Source: Planobispora longispora (GTDB lineage Bacteria > Actinomycetota > Actinomycetes > Streptosporangiales > Streptosporangiaceae). Taken from it: a DNA stretch of 49,386 nucleotides. The notes under the pieces were generated by a model, which was not told the origin of the DNA, made no database searches, and saw only the letters and a program-made list of their open reading frames with translations. The stretch is from contig NZ_BOOH01000024.1 in NCBI RefSeq assembly GCF_016863135.1, positions 1 through 49,386 of the forward strand, read 5' to 3'. Each line of letters opens with the position of its first letter. Position 1 is the stretch's first letter. Positions 32,234 to 40,053 of the stretch are shown here, piece after piece. The position numbers and the translations under genes are program-made.

Positions 32234-33069
32234 GCGCCGCCCACCCACCTCTCCCGCAGGCTGGCCAGGATGATCACCGAGACGGCCAGCAGCACCAGGC
32301 TGAGCACGACGGCGGCCTCCGGTTCGGTCTCCAGCGCCAGGTAGACCGCCAGCGGCATGGTCTGGGTGGTGCCGGGGAAGTTGCCGGCGAAGGTGATGGT
32401 GGCGCCGAACTCCCCCAGGGCCCGCGCCCAGCACAGCACCGCCCCCGCCAGCACGCCCGGGGTGATCAGCGGCAGGGTCACCCGCCGGAACACCGTCCAG
32501 CGGGAGGCGCCCAGCGTGGCCGCGGCCTCCTCGAAACGCCGGTCGGCGCCGCGCAGCGCGCCCTCGACGCTGATCACCAGGAACGGCATCGCCACGAACG
32601 CCTCGGCGATGACGACCCCGGCGGTGGTGAAGGGCAGGGTGACGCCGAAAGTCTGATCCAGCCAGGAGCCGACCAGCCCGCGCCGGCCCAGCACCAGCAG
32701 CAGCGCCACGCCGCCGACCACCGGCGGCAGCACCAGGGGGACGGTGACCAGGGCCCGCAGCAGGCGCCGGCCGGGGAAGGCGGTGCGGGCCAGCAGCCAG
32801 GCCAGCGGCACCCCCAGCAGCAGGCAGATGGCGGTGGCGACGGTGGCGGTGACCAGCGAGAGCCGCAGCGCCTGGAGCACCTGGGGTTCGGCCAGCCGCG
32901 CCGGCAGGGTGGACCAGGGGGCGCGGATCAGCAGCCCGGCCAGCGGCAGCACCAGGAACACCAGCCCGAGCACGGCCGGGACCACCAGCGGCCGGGGCAG
33001 CCGGCCGGACACGCCGCCCGGTTCCCGGCCGCGGGTGCGACCGGGAACCGGGGCGTTGGAGGTCCTCAC
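32230..33069 (-). CDS. modB: Molybdate ABC transporter permease
   Basis: Encodes 279 residues with about six transmembrane segments. The cytoplasmic coupling motif EEAAATLGASRWTVFRRVTLPLITPGVLAG is the canonical EAA loop of binding-protein-dependent permeases. ARALGEFGATITFAGNFPGTTQTMPLAVY is characteristic of ModB/CysT-type channels. The first 25 residues are a charged cytoplasmic extension. It starts 3 nt after the modA stop and overlaps modC by 4 nt. Confidence 0.93.
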   Translation of the reverse strand: MRTSNAPVPGRTRGREPGGVSGRLPRPLVVPAVLGLVFLVLPLAGLLIRAPWSTLPARLAEPQVLQALRLSLVTATVATAICLLLGVPLAWLLARTAFPGRRLLRALVTVPLVLPPVVGGVALLLVLGRRGLVGSWLDQTFGVTLPFTTAGVVIAEAFVAMPFLVISVEGALRGADRRFEEAAATLGASRWTVFRRVTLPLITPGVLAGAVLCWARALGEFGATITFAGNFPGTTQTMPLAVYLALETEPEAAVVLSLVLLAVSVIILASLRERWVGGA

Positions 33070-33072
33070 CGG

Positions 33073-33867
33073 TCAGGGGACCTGGAAGCCGGCTCTGGTC
33101 AGCACGTCCTTGCCCCGGGCCGAGAGCACCAGGTCGACGAACTGCCGGGCCGTGGACCCGGCCGGGGCCCCGGTCAGCGCGGCGATCGGGTAGTCGTTGA
33201 TCGCCTGGTCGGCCTCGGGGAAGTCGATGCCGGTCACCTTGCCGCCGGAGGCGATCACGTCGGTGGCGTAGACGAGCGCGGCGTCGACCTCGCCGAGCTC
33301 GACCTTGGTCAGGGTGGCCTTGACGTCCTGCTCCAAGGTGACAGGGGTGACCTTCAGCCCGGCCGCCTCCAGCGCCTTGACGGCCGCGGCGCCGCACGGC
33401 ACCTGCGCGGCGCACAGCGCCACCTTCACCTTCGCGTCCGCCAGGTCCTCGAGCTCGCCGACTTCGGCGGGGTTGCCGGCCGGCACGGCGATCTGCAGCT
33501 TGTTGCGCGCGAAGGTGGCCGGCGCGCCCGCCAGGGCGGCGTCGGTGACGGTCTTCATGGTGGCCGGGCTGGCCGCGGCGAACACGTCCGCCGGGGCGCC
33601 CTGGACGATCTGCTGGGCCAGGGTGGCGCTGGAGCCGAAGTTGAACTCCACCGTGACGCCGGGATGGGCGTCCTTGAACGTCTTGCCGAGCTCGGTGAAG
33701 GCCCCGGTCAGCGAGGCCGCGGCGAACACCGTCAGCTTCTGCGCGTTCCCGCCGGCCGCCGGGGCGGACGCGGTGGAGGCGGCGCCCGGTTCGCCGGCGC
33801 CGCACCCGGGCACGAGGGCGAGCAGGACGGGCAGGGCGAGGGCCCAGCGGAGCAGACGCCTGGACAT
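33073..33867 (-). CDS. modA: Molybdate-binding lipoprotein
   Basis: Encodes 264 residues. A signal peptide with lipobox (ALVPGC, lipid Cys at about residue 22) precedes a Ser/Ala linker and the ModA fold: LTVFAAASLTGAFTELGKTF, FNFGSSATLAQQI, GAPADVFAAAS, and DAALVYATDVIA near the C-terminus. The Ser and Tyr positions used for oxyanion binding in ModA are present in AAASL, GSSATL and LVYATD. It is the first transporter gene of the operon and lies 16 nt after the regulator gene. Confidence 0.93.
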   Translation of the reverse strand: MSRRLLRWALALPVLLALVPGCGAGEPGAASTASAPAAGGNAQKLTVFAAASLTGAFTELGKTFKDAHPGVTVEFNFGSSATLAQQIVQGAPADVFAAASPATMKTVTDAALAGAPATFARNKLQIAVPAGNPAEVGELEDLADAKVKVALCAAQVPCGAAAVKALEAAGLKVTPVTLEQDVKATLTKVELGEVDAALVYATDVIASGGKVTGIDFPEADQAINDYPIAALTGAPAGSTARQFVDLVLSARGKDVLTRAGFQVP

Positions 33868-33883
33868 CGAAGGGGACTCCTTG

Positions 33884-34297
33884 TCAGTTTCCGGCCGCGT
33901 GTTCGAGGCCGGGGGTCTCCACGACGACGTTGGTGGACTTGACCACCGCGACGGCCACCACGCCGGGCTCCAGACCGAGTTCGTCGGCCGCCTGGCGGCT
34001 CATCAGCGACACCACCCGGAACGGCCCGGCGGCGATCTCCACCTGCGCCATCACCGCGTCCCGGATCACCTCGGTCACGATCCCGCGAAAACGGTTGCGC
34101 GCGGAGGAGCGCCCGGCGCCGTTCTCCGGCGTCCCGGTCTGGGAGCGGGCGAAGGCGGCCAGGTCGGCGCCGTCGACGCGCCGGTGGCCGTGCTCATCGC
34201 GCTCGGCCGTCAGCCGGCCCGCGTCCACCCACCGGCGCACGGTGTCGGCGCTGACCCCGAGCAGCGCGGCGGCCTCGCTGATCCGGAATGTCGTCAC
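33884..34297 (-). CDS. Molybdate-responsive regulator: MerR/excisionase HTH plus TOBE
   Basis: Encodes 137 residues. The N-terminal HTH FRISEAAALLGVSADTVRRWVDAGRL with a short wing (RDEHGHRRVDGADLAAFAR) is of the MerR/excisionase type. The C-terminal half is a single Mop/TOBE oxyanion-binding domain (NRFRGIVTEVIRDAVMAQVEIAAGPFRVVSLM...VVKSTNVVVE). The architecture matches actinobacterial ModE-like regulators, and it lies immediately upstream of modA on the same strand. It most likely senses molybdate and controls modABC, perhaps binding in the upstream 246-bp region. Confidence 0.85.
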   Translation of the reverse strand: MTTFRISEAAALLGVSADTVRRWVDAGRLTAERDEHGHRRVDGADLAAFARSQTGTPENGAGRSSARNRFRGIVTEVIRDAVMAQVEIAAGPFRVVSLMSRQAADELGLEPGVVAVAVVKSTNVVVETPGLEHAAGN

Positions 34298-34490
34298 AAG
34301 TCCTCACCATACCCTCCGCACATTCGATGTGTAGCATCCGGATACCGACGCAGTAGCGATGCGATCCGTAGCAATGCCCTCGCATCCGCGAGATCGGGTC
34401 CGGCCCGTGGAACCTGCCTCCCTCCGCGGCCAGGCTATGGAGGGTTGACGGTTCCGCCGTCGATATCCGGGCAGGAAGCGAGGGACCAGA

Positions 34491-34519
34491 CCGTGTCCGT
34501 ACATACGGTACGGACACGG
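34491..34519. promoter_or_regulatory. 29-bp palindrome (12-bp arms, 5-nt centre)
   Basis: 34491-34502 is the exact reverse complement of 34508-34519. It lies 25 bp before the ATG of the small protein gene at 34544, and about 195 bp from the divergent mod regulator. It may be an operator or a transcript hairpin; the factor is unknown. Confidence 0.55.
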
Positions 34520-34543
34520 ACACAACAGATAAGGGGGCGGTCC

Positions 34544-34795
34544 ATGCCTCTCATCGACCGAGAATGCGTCCGGAAGCTGCTGGATTCATCGGACCCCGAC
34601 GCCACCCTGGTGTTCGTCCGGGGAGACTGCCTGGTCATGCCGGAGCGGGAGATCGACGACGCCCACCGAGGGCTGGTCGTCATGAGCCGCAAGGACCTGA
34701 CCAGGGTTCTTCCGGAGGGCGGCACGATCACCGAGCAGCAGCTCGACATGCTGGCCGACCGGCTCGACAACATCGTCCGGGATCTGGGCGCCTGA
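34544..34795 (+). CDS. Small conserved-type hypothetical protein (83 aa)
   Basis: The ATG is preceded by AAGGGGGCGG. The 83-residue product (LIDRECVRKLLDSSDPDATLVFVRGDCLVMPE, then LVVMSRKDLTRVLP and DMLADRLDNIVRDLGA) is soluble, acidic and alpha/beta-like with coding-type third-position GC. No family was named with confidence. The strong palindrome immediately upstream suggests dedicated regulation. It diverges from the mod regulator, but a functional link is not shown. Confidence 0.6.
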   Translation: MPLIDRECVRKLLDSSDPDATLVFVRGDCLVMPEREIDDAHRGLVVMSRKDLTRVLPEGGTITEQQLDMLADRLDNIVRDLGA

Positions 34796-34955
34796 CCGGA
34801 GTCACCGGGATCCGGGCGCGCCGGACGGCGGCGGGCCCGGATCCGCGGTCAGGCCCTGGATCTGAGCGGGGCCGGGACCTCAGCGGGTCCGGGGCGGAGA
34901 TCGGGGCCCGGACCGGGGTGCGGCCCGGGTCTGGAGGGGGTCCGGGGCGCGGCGG

Positions 34956-35162
34956 TCAGTCCTGCGCCATCATCCTGACGAACTCCTCGAAGGAGAACCG
35001 CCCGTCGCCGTCGGCGTCGGCGTCCTGGCGCAGCGAGCCGATCGCCTCGGCCGGGAGGTCCGGGAAGTGCCGGACGAGTTCCTTCTCCGTGATGAAGCCG
35101 TCGCCGTCGCCGTCGATGGCGGTGAACGCCGTCCGCAGCTCGGCCAGCCGCTCCTCCGACAT
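34956..35162 (-). CDS. Two-EF-hand calcium-binding protein
   Basis: Encodes 68 residues. Two canonical 12-residue EF-hand loops are visible: DGDGDGFITEKE and DADGDGRFSFEE, each flanked by helices (LAELRTAFTAI; AIGSLRQDADA; FVRMMAQD). It is the minimal paired EF-hand module found as small calerythrin/CabA-like proteins in actinomycetes. It is cytoplasmic with no signal. It is convergent with the small gene at 34544; the 160-bp gap is a GC-rich stretch of short GGGTCC/GGGCC-like repeats. Confidence 0.85.
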   Translation of the reverse strand: MSEERLAELRTAFTAIDGDGDGFITEKELVRHFPDLPAEAIGSLRQDADADGDGRFSFEEFVRMMAQD

Positions 35163-35285
35163 GTGCCCTGCCTTCCGTAGTCCGAGTCAGCAGACAACCT
35201 ACGGGATTCCCGGAGAGGCGACGACTCCGGCCGCTCCCGCGACGGCCACGAACGATTGTGCGGTGCACAACGATGCTTCGCGAAC

Positions 35286-35315
35286 ATGACAACGGGCCCC
35301 GGTTCCCCCTACGTT
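35286..35315 (+). promoter_or_regulatory. Putative leaderless promoter of the D-aminoacylase operon
   Basis: ATGACA at 35286-35291, an 18-bp spacer and TACGTT at 35310-35315. Seven bases separate the -10 from the GTG at 35323, so transcription would begin at the start codon. No Shine-Dalgarno sequence is present. Confidence 0.5.
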
Positions 35316-35322
35316 GACCGGC

Positions 35323-36849
35323 GTGTTCGACGTGCTCATCCACGGCGGCCGGGTGATCGACGGCACCGGCGCCGCGCCGTACCCCGCCGACGTCGGTGTC
35401 CGTGACGGCCGCGTCGAGGCGGTCGGCGACCTGTCCTCCGCCGGCGCCCCCGGCGCGGTCCGCGTCGACGCCGCCGGCAGGCTGGTGGTCCCCGGCTTCA
35501 TCGACACCCACGTGCACGGCGACGCCACCGTGCTGGACCCGGAGGTCCAGCTGGCGGCCCTGCGGCAGGGCGTCACCACGTTCGTGCTCGGGCAGGACGG
35601 CCTCTCCTTCGCGCCGTCCTCCCCTCGGACCCTGCGCTTCGTCACCCGCTACTTCGCCGCGATCAACGGCGCCCACCCGGCGCTGGACGGCGGCCCGGTG
35701 AGCGTGGCGGAGCTGCTGGCCTCCTACGACCGGACCACCGCCCTCAACACCGTCTACCTGGTCCCGCACGGCACGGTCCGGCACGCCGCCGCGGCCGACC
35801 CGGGCGCGATGCTGCGCATGGTGGAGCGGGGCCTCGCCGAGGGCGCGGCCGGACTGTCCAGCGGCCTGGAGTACATCCCCGGCCGGTACGGCGACGCCGC
35901 CGAGCTGGCCGCGCTGTGCGCGCCCGTCGCCGCGGCCGGCCTGCCGTACGTCACCCACATGCGCGGCTACGAGGAGGCGGCGGCCGCCGGCCTGGCCGAG
36001 GCCCGGCTGATCGCCGAGAGGTCCGGGGTGGCGCTGCACGTCTCGCACTACCACGGTCCCGGGGCGGAGCTGGCGGGGATGATCGACGACGCCCTCACGG
36101 CGGGCCTGGACGTCACCTTCGACAGCTACCCGTACCTCAGCGGGTTCAGCATCCTGGCGATGGTGGCCCTCCCCCGTGACCTGGACGACCCCGATCTCGA
36201 CCGCATCGTGGAACGCCTGCACGATCCGGAGGTGCGGCGCCGCCTGGCCCGCGAGGCCGACCCCACCCTCTGGCACCGCGCCGTGCTGGCGCACGTCCCC
36301 GGCGCCGGGCTGGCCTGGGCCGAGGGCCGGAGCATCGCCGAGGCCGCGGCCGAGGCCGGGCGGGAGCCCGCCGCGTTCTGCGCGGACCTGCTGATCGCGA
36401 CCGGCCTGGCCGCGAGCTGCGTGTTCGCCCAGCCGCCGGGCAACGACGACGCCTCCATGCGCCTGCTGCTGCGTCACCCGGCCCAGCTGGGCGGATCCGA
36501 CGGCATCCACATCGGCGGCCACCCGCATCCCCGGGCCTTCGGGGCGTTCGCCCGCTTCCTCGGCCGCCACGTCCGCGAACTGGGCGACTGGACCTGGCAG
36601 GAGGCGGTCGCGCACCTGGCCTCCGGCCCCGCCCGCCGCTTCGGCCTGGCCGACCGGGGCGGGATCCGGCCCGGCATGGCCGCCGACCTGGTCGTGATCG
36701 ACCCGGACCGGGTGACCGACACCGCCGACTACTCCCGGCCGCGCGTCCTGGCCGAGGGGATCGACGACGTGCTGGTCGGCGGCGTCCCGGTGCTGGCGGG
36801 CGGCGCCCTGACCGGCGCGCGGCCCGGGCGTCCCCTGAGGCCGCGATGA
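35323..36849 (+). CDS. D-aminoacylase-like N-acyl-D-amino-acid amidohydrolase
   Basis: Encodes 508 residues from a GTG (a TTG 9 nt upstream is less likely). The segments [12 protein letters not shown] (His63, His65), [37 protein letters not shown] and [17 protein letters not shown] align block by block with D-aminoacylase. At the position of the zinc-ligand Cys in GNCGxSxAP this protein reads GQDGLSFAP, with Asp92. The reaction would be deacylation of N-acyl-D-amino acids or a related amide. The IclR gene overlaps its stop (ATGA) and a sugar kinase follows, suggesting use of a D-amino-acid- or sugar-linked substrate. Confidence 0.85.
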   Translation: MFDVLIHGGRVIDGTGAAPYPADVGVRDGRVEAVGDLSSAGAPGAVRVDAAGRLVVPGFIDTHVHGDATVLDPEVQLAALRQGVTTFVLGQDGLSFAPSSPRTLRFVTRYFAAINGAHPALDGGPVSVAELLASYDRTTALNTVYLVPHGTVRHAAAADPGAMLRMVERGLAEGAAGLSSGLEYIPGRYGDAAELAALCAPVAAAGLPYVTHMRGYEEAAAAGLAEARLIAERSGVALHVSHYHGPGAELAGMIDDALTAGLDVTFDSYPYLSGFSILAMVALPRDLDDPDLDRIVERLHDPEVRRRLAREADPTLWHRAVLAHVPGAGLAWAEGRSIAEAAAEAGREPAAFCADLLIATGLAASCVFAQPPGNDDASMRLLLRHPAQLGGSDGIHIGGHPHPRAFGAFARFLGRHVRELGDWTWQEAVAHLASGPARRFGLADRGGIRPGMAADLVVIDPDRVTDTADYSRPRVLAEGIDDVLVGGVPVLAGGALTGARPGRPLRPR

Positions 36850-37787
36850 GCGCCCCAGGCTCCGGCTCCGATTCCGGCTCCAGCCCCGTTCCCGCCTCCG
36901 GTCCCGGTCCCGGTCCCGGTTCCGGCTCTGGTCCTGGTCCCGGTTCCGGCTCTGGTCCCGGTCCCGGTTCCGGCTCTGGTCCCGGTCCCGGTCCCGGTTC
37001 CGGCTCCGGCTCCGGCTCCGGGCGCAACCAGTCGGCCTCGCTCCGCCGGGCGCTGTCCGTGCTGGAGTACGTGCGCGACCACACGAGCACCGGGCAGGGA
37101 CTGTCGCTGTCCCGGCTCGCCGGGGCGCTCGGCCTGTCCAAGAGCACCGTGCTGCGGCTGGCCGCCCCGCTCGTCGAGACCGGGCTGCTGGACCGCGACC
37201 GCAGGACCGGCGCCTACCGGCTCGGGCACGGCGCGCTCCGCCTCGGCCAGGCCTACCTGTCCACGCTCGACCTGCGTTCCGTGGCCGCGGAGGAGACCCG
37301 CGAGCTGATGCGCGAGGTCGACGAGACCGTGCACCTGGTCGTCTACGAGCCGCCGTACGTCGTCTACATCGACAAGGTCGAGAACGAGGGCAAAGTGCGC
37401 ATGGCCTCCCGCATCGGCAGCCGGGGGCGCCTGTACTGCACCGCCGTCGGCAAGGCGATCCTCGCCTGGCAGCCGGAAGCGGTCGTGGAGGAGGCCGTGG
37501 CCGCCGGGATGCCGGCCCTCACCCGCCACACGATCACCGATCCGGTACGGCTCCGCACCGAGCTGGCCCGGATCCGGCAGCGCGGCTACGCGGTGGACGA
37601 CCGCGAGAACGAGCCCGAGGTCCGCTGCGTGGCCGCGCCCATCTTCAACCACGACGACGCCGCGACGGCCGCCGTCTCCGTCTCGGGCCTGACCTCGAGG
37701 ATCACCGCCGCCCGGGTGCGCGACCTGGGACCGCTGGTGGCGCGGGCCGCCCTGCGCATATCCAGGAAGCTGGGGTCGTCACGATGA
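36846..37787 (+). CDS. IclR-family regulator with repeat-encoded Gly/Ser/Pro N-terminus
   Basis: Encodes 313 residues; its ATG overlaps the upstream stop. Residues 1-58 are a GP/GS low-complexity tail encoded by a tandem DNA repeat. A winged helix follows at about 62-125 ([43 protein letters not shown]). The IclR effector domain follows, with [36 protein letters not shown] and [21 protein letters not shown]. IclR proteins usually regulate the catabolic genes around them, here the amidohydrolase and the kinase. The extra tail is not part of the family and may be a flexible or variable extension. Confidence 0.88.
   Translation: MSAPGSGSDSGSSPVPASGPGPGPGSGSGPGPGSGSGPGPGSGSGPGPGPGSGSGSGSGRNQSASLRRALSVLEYVRDHTSTGQGLSLSRLAGALGLSKSTVLRLAAPLVETGLLDRDRRTGAYRLGHGALRLGQAYLSTLDLRSVAAEETRELMREVDETVHLVVYEPPYVVYIDKVENEGKVRMASRIGSRGRLYCTAVGKAILAWQPEAVVEEAVAAGMPALTRHTITDPVRLRTELARIRQRGYAVDDRENEPEVRCVAAPIFNHDDAATAAVSVSGLTSRITAARVRDLGPLVARAALRISRKLGSSR
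36900..37020 (+). repeat. Tandem repeat encoding the IclR N-terminal tail
   Basis: A basic 6-bp unit of the GGTCCC/GGTTCC/GGCTCT type is organised as a 24-bp higher-order unit with three copies starting at 36912, 36936 and 36960, followed by partial copies. All periods are multiples of three, so length changes stay in frame. Confidence 0.85.
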
Positions 37788-37789
37788 CG

Positions 37790-37945
37790 GCTCTCCCGGC
37801 CTCCCAGCATCCCCTCGCCTCCCAGCGTCCCCTTCGACCCCCTCGCCTCTCCTCACCCTCACCTCCCGGCGCCCCCTTGCCTCCCGGCCTTTTCCCGTCT
37901 TCTCCGCCCCCGGCGTCTTTCCCGTCCCTCCCGACAGAACCGGAG
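37790..37945 (+). other. Pyrimidine-rich spacer between IclR and kinase genes
   Basis: About 155 bp in which, by eye, more than 80 percent of + strand bases are C or T, with short CCTCCCAGC(A/G)TCCCC and CCTCCCGGC repeats. There is no gene. The function is unknown. Confidence 0.6.
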
Positions 37946-37953
37946 CCCGCCCG

Positions 37954-38988
37954 ATGACCGACCTGGTGACGCTCGGCGAGACCATGGCCCTGTTCACCGC
38001 GCGGCGCGTCGGCGCGCTCCGGCACGCCCGCGACTTCGACCTCGGCGTGGGCGGCGCGGAGTCGAACGTGGCGATCGGCGTCACCCGCCTGGGTCTGCGG
38101 GCCGCCTGGATCGGCAGGGTGGGGGCCGACGAGTTCGGCGAGCTGGTCCGCTCCACCCTGGCCGGGGAGCACGTGGACGTCTCCCGGGCCGTCGTCGACC
38201 CGGACGCGCCCACCGGCCTGATGGTCAAGGGCCGGCGCACCGCCGACCTGGTGGACGTGCGCTACTACCGGTCGGCGAGCGCCGGCTCCCGGCTCCGCCC
38301 CGCGGACCTGGACCCCGAGCTGATCCGCTCGGCCCGGGTCCTGCACGTCACCGGGATCACCCCCGCGCTCTCGGCCACCGCGCTGGAGGCGGTCCGCGCG
38401 GCGGTGGCCGAGGCGCGGGCCGCCGGGGTCCCCGTCTCGATGGACGTCAACTACCGTCGCGCCCTGTGGCCGCCCGACCGGGCGGCCGCCGTGCTGAATG
38501 AGATCGTCAGAAGCTGTGACGTGCTGTTCGTCACCGAGGCGGAGGGGCGCATGCTCGTCGAGGGCGTCGCCCCCGCCGCGCCGGCCGCGGGCGACGGCCC
38601 CGGCGTCCCGGCCGCGGGCGGCAGCCTCGCCGACGTGGCCGCGGCGGGTGACCCCGCGGGGCTGGCTTCGGCCCTGGCCGCTCTGGGCCCCCGCCACGTG
38701 CTCGTCAAGCTGGGGGCGCGGGGCGCGGTGGAACTCTCGGCGGGCGAGGTACGGCACGGCGCGCCCTACCGGGTCACCGAGCTGGACCCGGTCGGCGCCG
38801 GGGACGCCTTCGCCGCCGGCTGGCTGGCCGGCTGGCTGACCGGGGCGGACCCGGAACGGCGGCTGGACACGGCCTGCGCCGCCGGGGCGTTCGCGGTGAC
38901 CGCCGGCGGGGACTGGGAGAGCCTCCCCCTGCGGGCGGACCTGGAGTCCCTGGCCCTCGGCGGCACGGGCGACGCGGTGCGCCGCTAG
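37954..38988 (+). CDS. PfkB-family sugar kinase, KDG-kinase-like
   Basis: Encodes 344 residues. The N-terminal block LVTLGETMALF and GGAESNVAIGVTRLGLRAAWIGRVGADEFG form the PfkB sugar-binding lid and first signature. VSMDVNYRRALW and the C-terminal ELDPVGAGDAFAAGWLAG carry the catalytic Asp in the GAGD anion hole. The pattern (GET...NVAIG...D.NYR..LW) is that of 2-keto-3-deoxygluconate kinases. A proline/alanine/glycine insert of about 30 residues (near 205-235) is unusual. It is third in line after the amidohydrolase and the IclR gene, separated by the pyrimidine-rich spacer. Confidence 0.85.
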   Translation: MTDLVTLGETMALFTARRVGALRHARDFDLGVGGAESNVAIGVTRLGLRAAWIGRVGADEFGELVRSTLAGEHVDVSRAVVDPDAPTGLMVKGRRTADLVDVRYYRSASAGSRLRPADLDPELIRSARVLHVTGITPALSATALEAVRAAVAEARAAGVPVSMDVNYRRALWPPDRAAAVLNEIVRSCDVLFVTEAEGRMLVEGVAPAAPAAGDGPGVPAAGGSLADVAAAGDPAGLASALAALGPRHVLVKLGARGAVELSAGEVRHGAPYRVTELDPVGAGDAFAAGWLAGWLTGADPERRLDTACAAGAFAVTAGGDWESLPLRADLESLALGGTGDAVRR

Positions 38989-39110
38989 CCGTACCCGCCG
39001 CTACCCGTACCCGCCGCCGGCCGTACCGCACCTGCCTCTAGCCGTACCGCACCCACCGCTACCCGTACCCGCCTCCGGCCGTGTCGCCTCCGGTGCCCGG
39101 CGGCCGAACC
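38989..39110 (+). repeat. Degenerate CCGTACC-type repeats after the kinase gene
   Basis: An 18-bp sequence occurs at 38998-39015 and again at 39056-39073, with several further TAGCCGTACC and GGCCGT copies around them. It overlaps no gene and sits before the terminator at 39169. Confidence 0.6.
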
Positions 39111-39168
39111 ACGCGGACATCGCCGGCCCGACCGCCGGAGCACCGATGCGGCAGCGCCCCCGATACGG

Positions 39169-39201
39169 AAAGGACCCCCGTGACGATCACGGGGGTCCTT
39201 T
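39169..39201. terminator. Strong bidirectional terminator, 15-bp stem, 3-nt loop
   Basis: Arms 39169-39183 and 39187-39201 are perfect and are followed by T-rich sequence on the + strand and flanked by A's on the other side. It separates the kinase gene (+) from rbpA (-). Confidence 0.88.
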
Positions 39202-39244
39202 TCCGCGTTGCGGCCGTACCGGCCCCGGCGGGGCCGTACGGGCC

Positions 39245-39592
39245 TCAGTAGATCGGGCGCGAAGAAGAGCGCAGCCGCTCCAGGGCCTCGGCCAGGATCT
39301 GCGCGCCGTCCTTGTCGCTGCGGCGCTCCTTCACGTAGGCCAGGTGCGTCTTGTAGGGCTCGTTGCGCGGAGGCGCGGGCGGGTTGGCCTGGTCCTGACC
39401 GGCCGGGAGACCGCAGCGCGGGCAGTCCCAGAACTCGGGGACGGCCGCGTCGCTGGCGAAGCTGGGGCGCGTCTCATGCATGTTCGCGCACCAGAACGGG
39501 ACCCTCACACGGGGAGCCGCCTCGCCACGCTCAGCCTCTCCCATCGGGCCGGCGCCGACGCGGCTGCCACGGATCGCGTTGCCACTACCCAC
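39245..39592 (-). CDS. rbpA: RNA polymerase-binding protein RbpA
   Basis: Encodes 115 residues. The whole protein matches RbpA: GSGNAIRGSRVGAGPMGEAERG (core linker and basic region), VPFWCANMHETRPSFASDA...FWDCPRCGLPAGQDQANPP (zinc-type core with Cys35, Cys57 and Cys60), and NEPYKTHLAYVKERRSDKDGAQILAEAL (sigma-interaction domain). RbpA binds the principal sigma factor and RNA polymerase and stabilises the open complex in actinobacteria. It is monocistronic and lies downstream of secG in the same orientation. Confidence 0.95.
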   Translation of the reverse strand: MGSGNAIRGSRVGAGPMGEAERGEAAPRVRVPFWCANMHETRPSFASDAAVPEFWDCPRCGLPAGQDQANPPAPPRNEPYKTHLAYVKERRSDKDGAQILAEALERLRSSSRPIY

Positions 39593-39678
39593 GGATGAAC
39601 TCCTCGCTCGATGGCCCCGCCGCTCGGGATACGGGGGGCTTAACCACTGTCACGCTTCCGGCGGACCCGGATCGGGGC

Positions 39679-39909
39679 CTAGGGCTTAAGGAGCAGGCCC
39701 AGGGCGATGATGCACACGAACCAGACCACCCCGGTGATGATGGTGAGCCGGTCAAGGTTGCGCTCCACCACGGAGGAACCACCGAACGACGACGAGAAAC
39801 CACCACCGAACAGATCCGACAGACCGCCGCCTTTGCCCTTGTGGAGCAGGACGAGCAGGATCATCAGCATGCTCGACAGAATGAGGGCGATGGAGATTCC
39901 GATTGTCAC
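39679..39909 (-). CDS. secG: Preprotein translocase subunit SecG
   Basis: Encodes 76 residues with two transmembrane helices (SIALILSSMLMILLVLLH and LTIITGVVWFVCIIALGLLL) separated by the conserved GKGGGLSDLFGG loop and an NLDRLT turn. SecG is the auxiliary subunit of the SecYEG channel. Its position after tpiA is the usual actinobacterial order; a terminator-like hairpin separates the two here. Confidence 0.95.
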   Translation of the reverse strand: MTIGISIALILSSMLMILLVLLHKGKGGGLSDLFGGGFSSSFGGSSVVERNLDRLTIITGVVWFVCIIALGLLLKP

Positions 39910-40009
39910 CGTTGGACCTGTTTCCTTGTTGCGCGACCCGCGTCCGGGCGCGACCCCTTATGTACGACTCTACGACGCCGTATGACGTGACGATTCAAAC
40001 TTGCTCTAA

Positions 40010-40041
40010 GAGGGTACGACCTGTTGTCAAGTCGTACCCTC
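40010..40041 (-). terminator. Terminator after tpiA, 11-bp stem
   Basis: Perfect arms 40010-40020 and 40031-40041 around a 10-nt loop, starting 12 nt downstream of the tpiA stop in the minus direction and followed by T-rich sequence. It probably ends the gap-pgk-tpiA transcript. Confidence 0.75.
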
Positions 40042-40053
40042 CGAACGGCTCGG

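Noticed and set aside
38989-39110. CCGTACC repeats considered as a CRISPR or origin iteron array
   Set aside because: Irregular spacing, degenerate units, and no replication or cas genes nearby.
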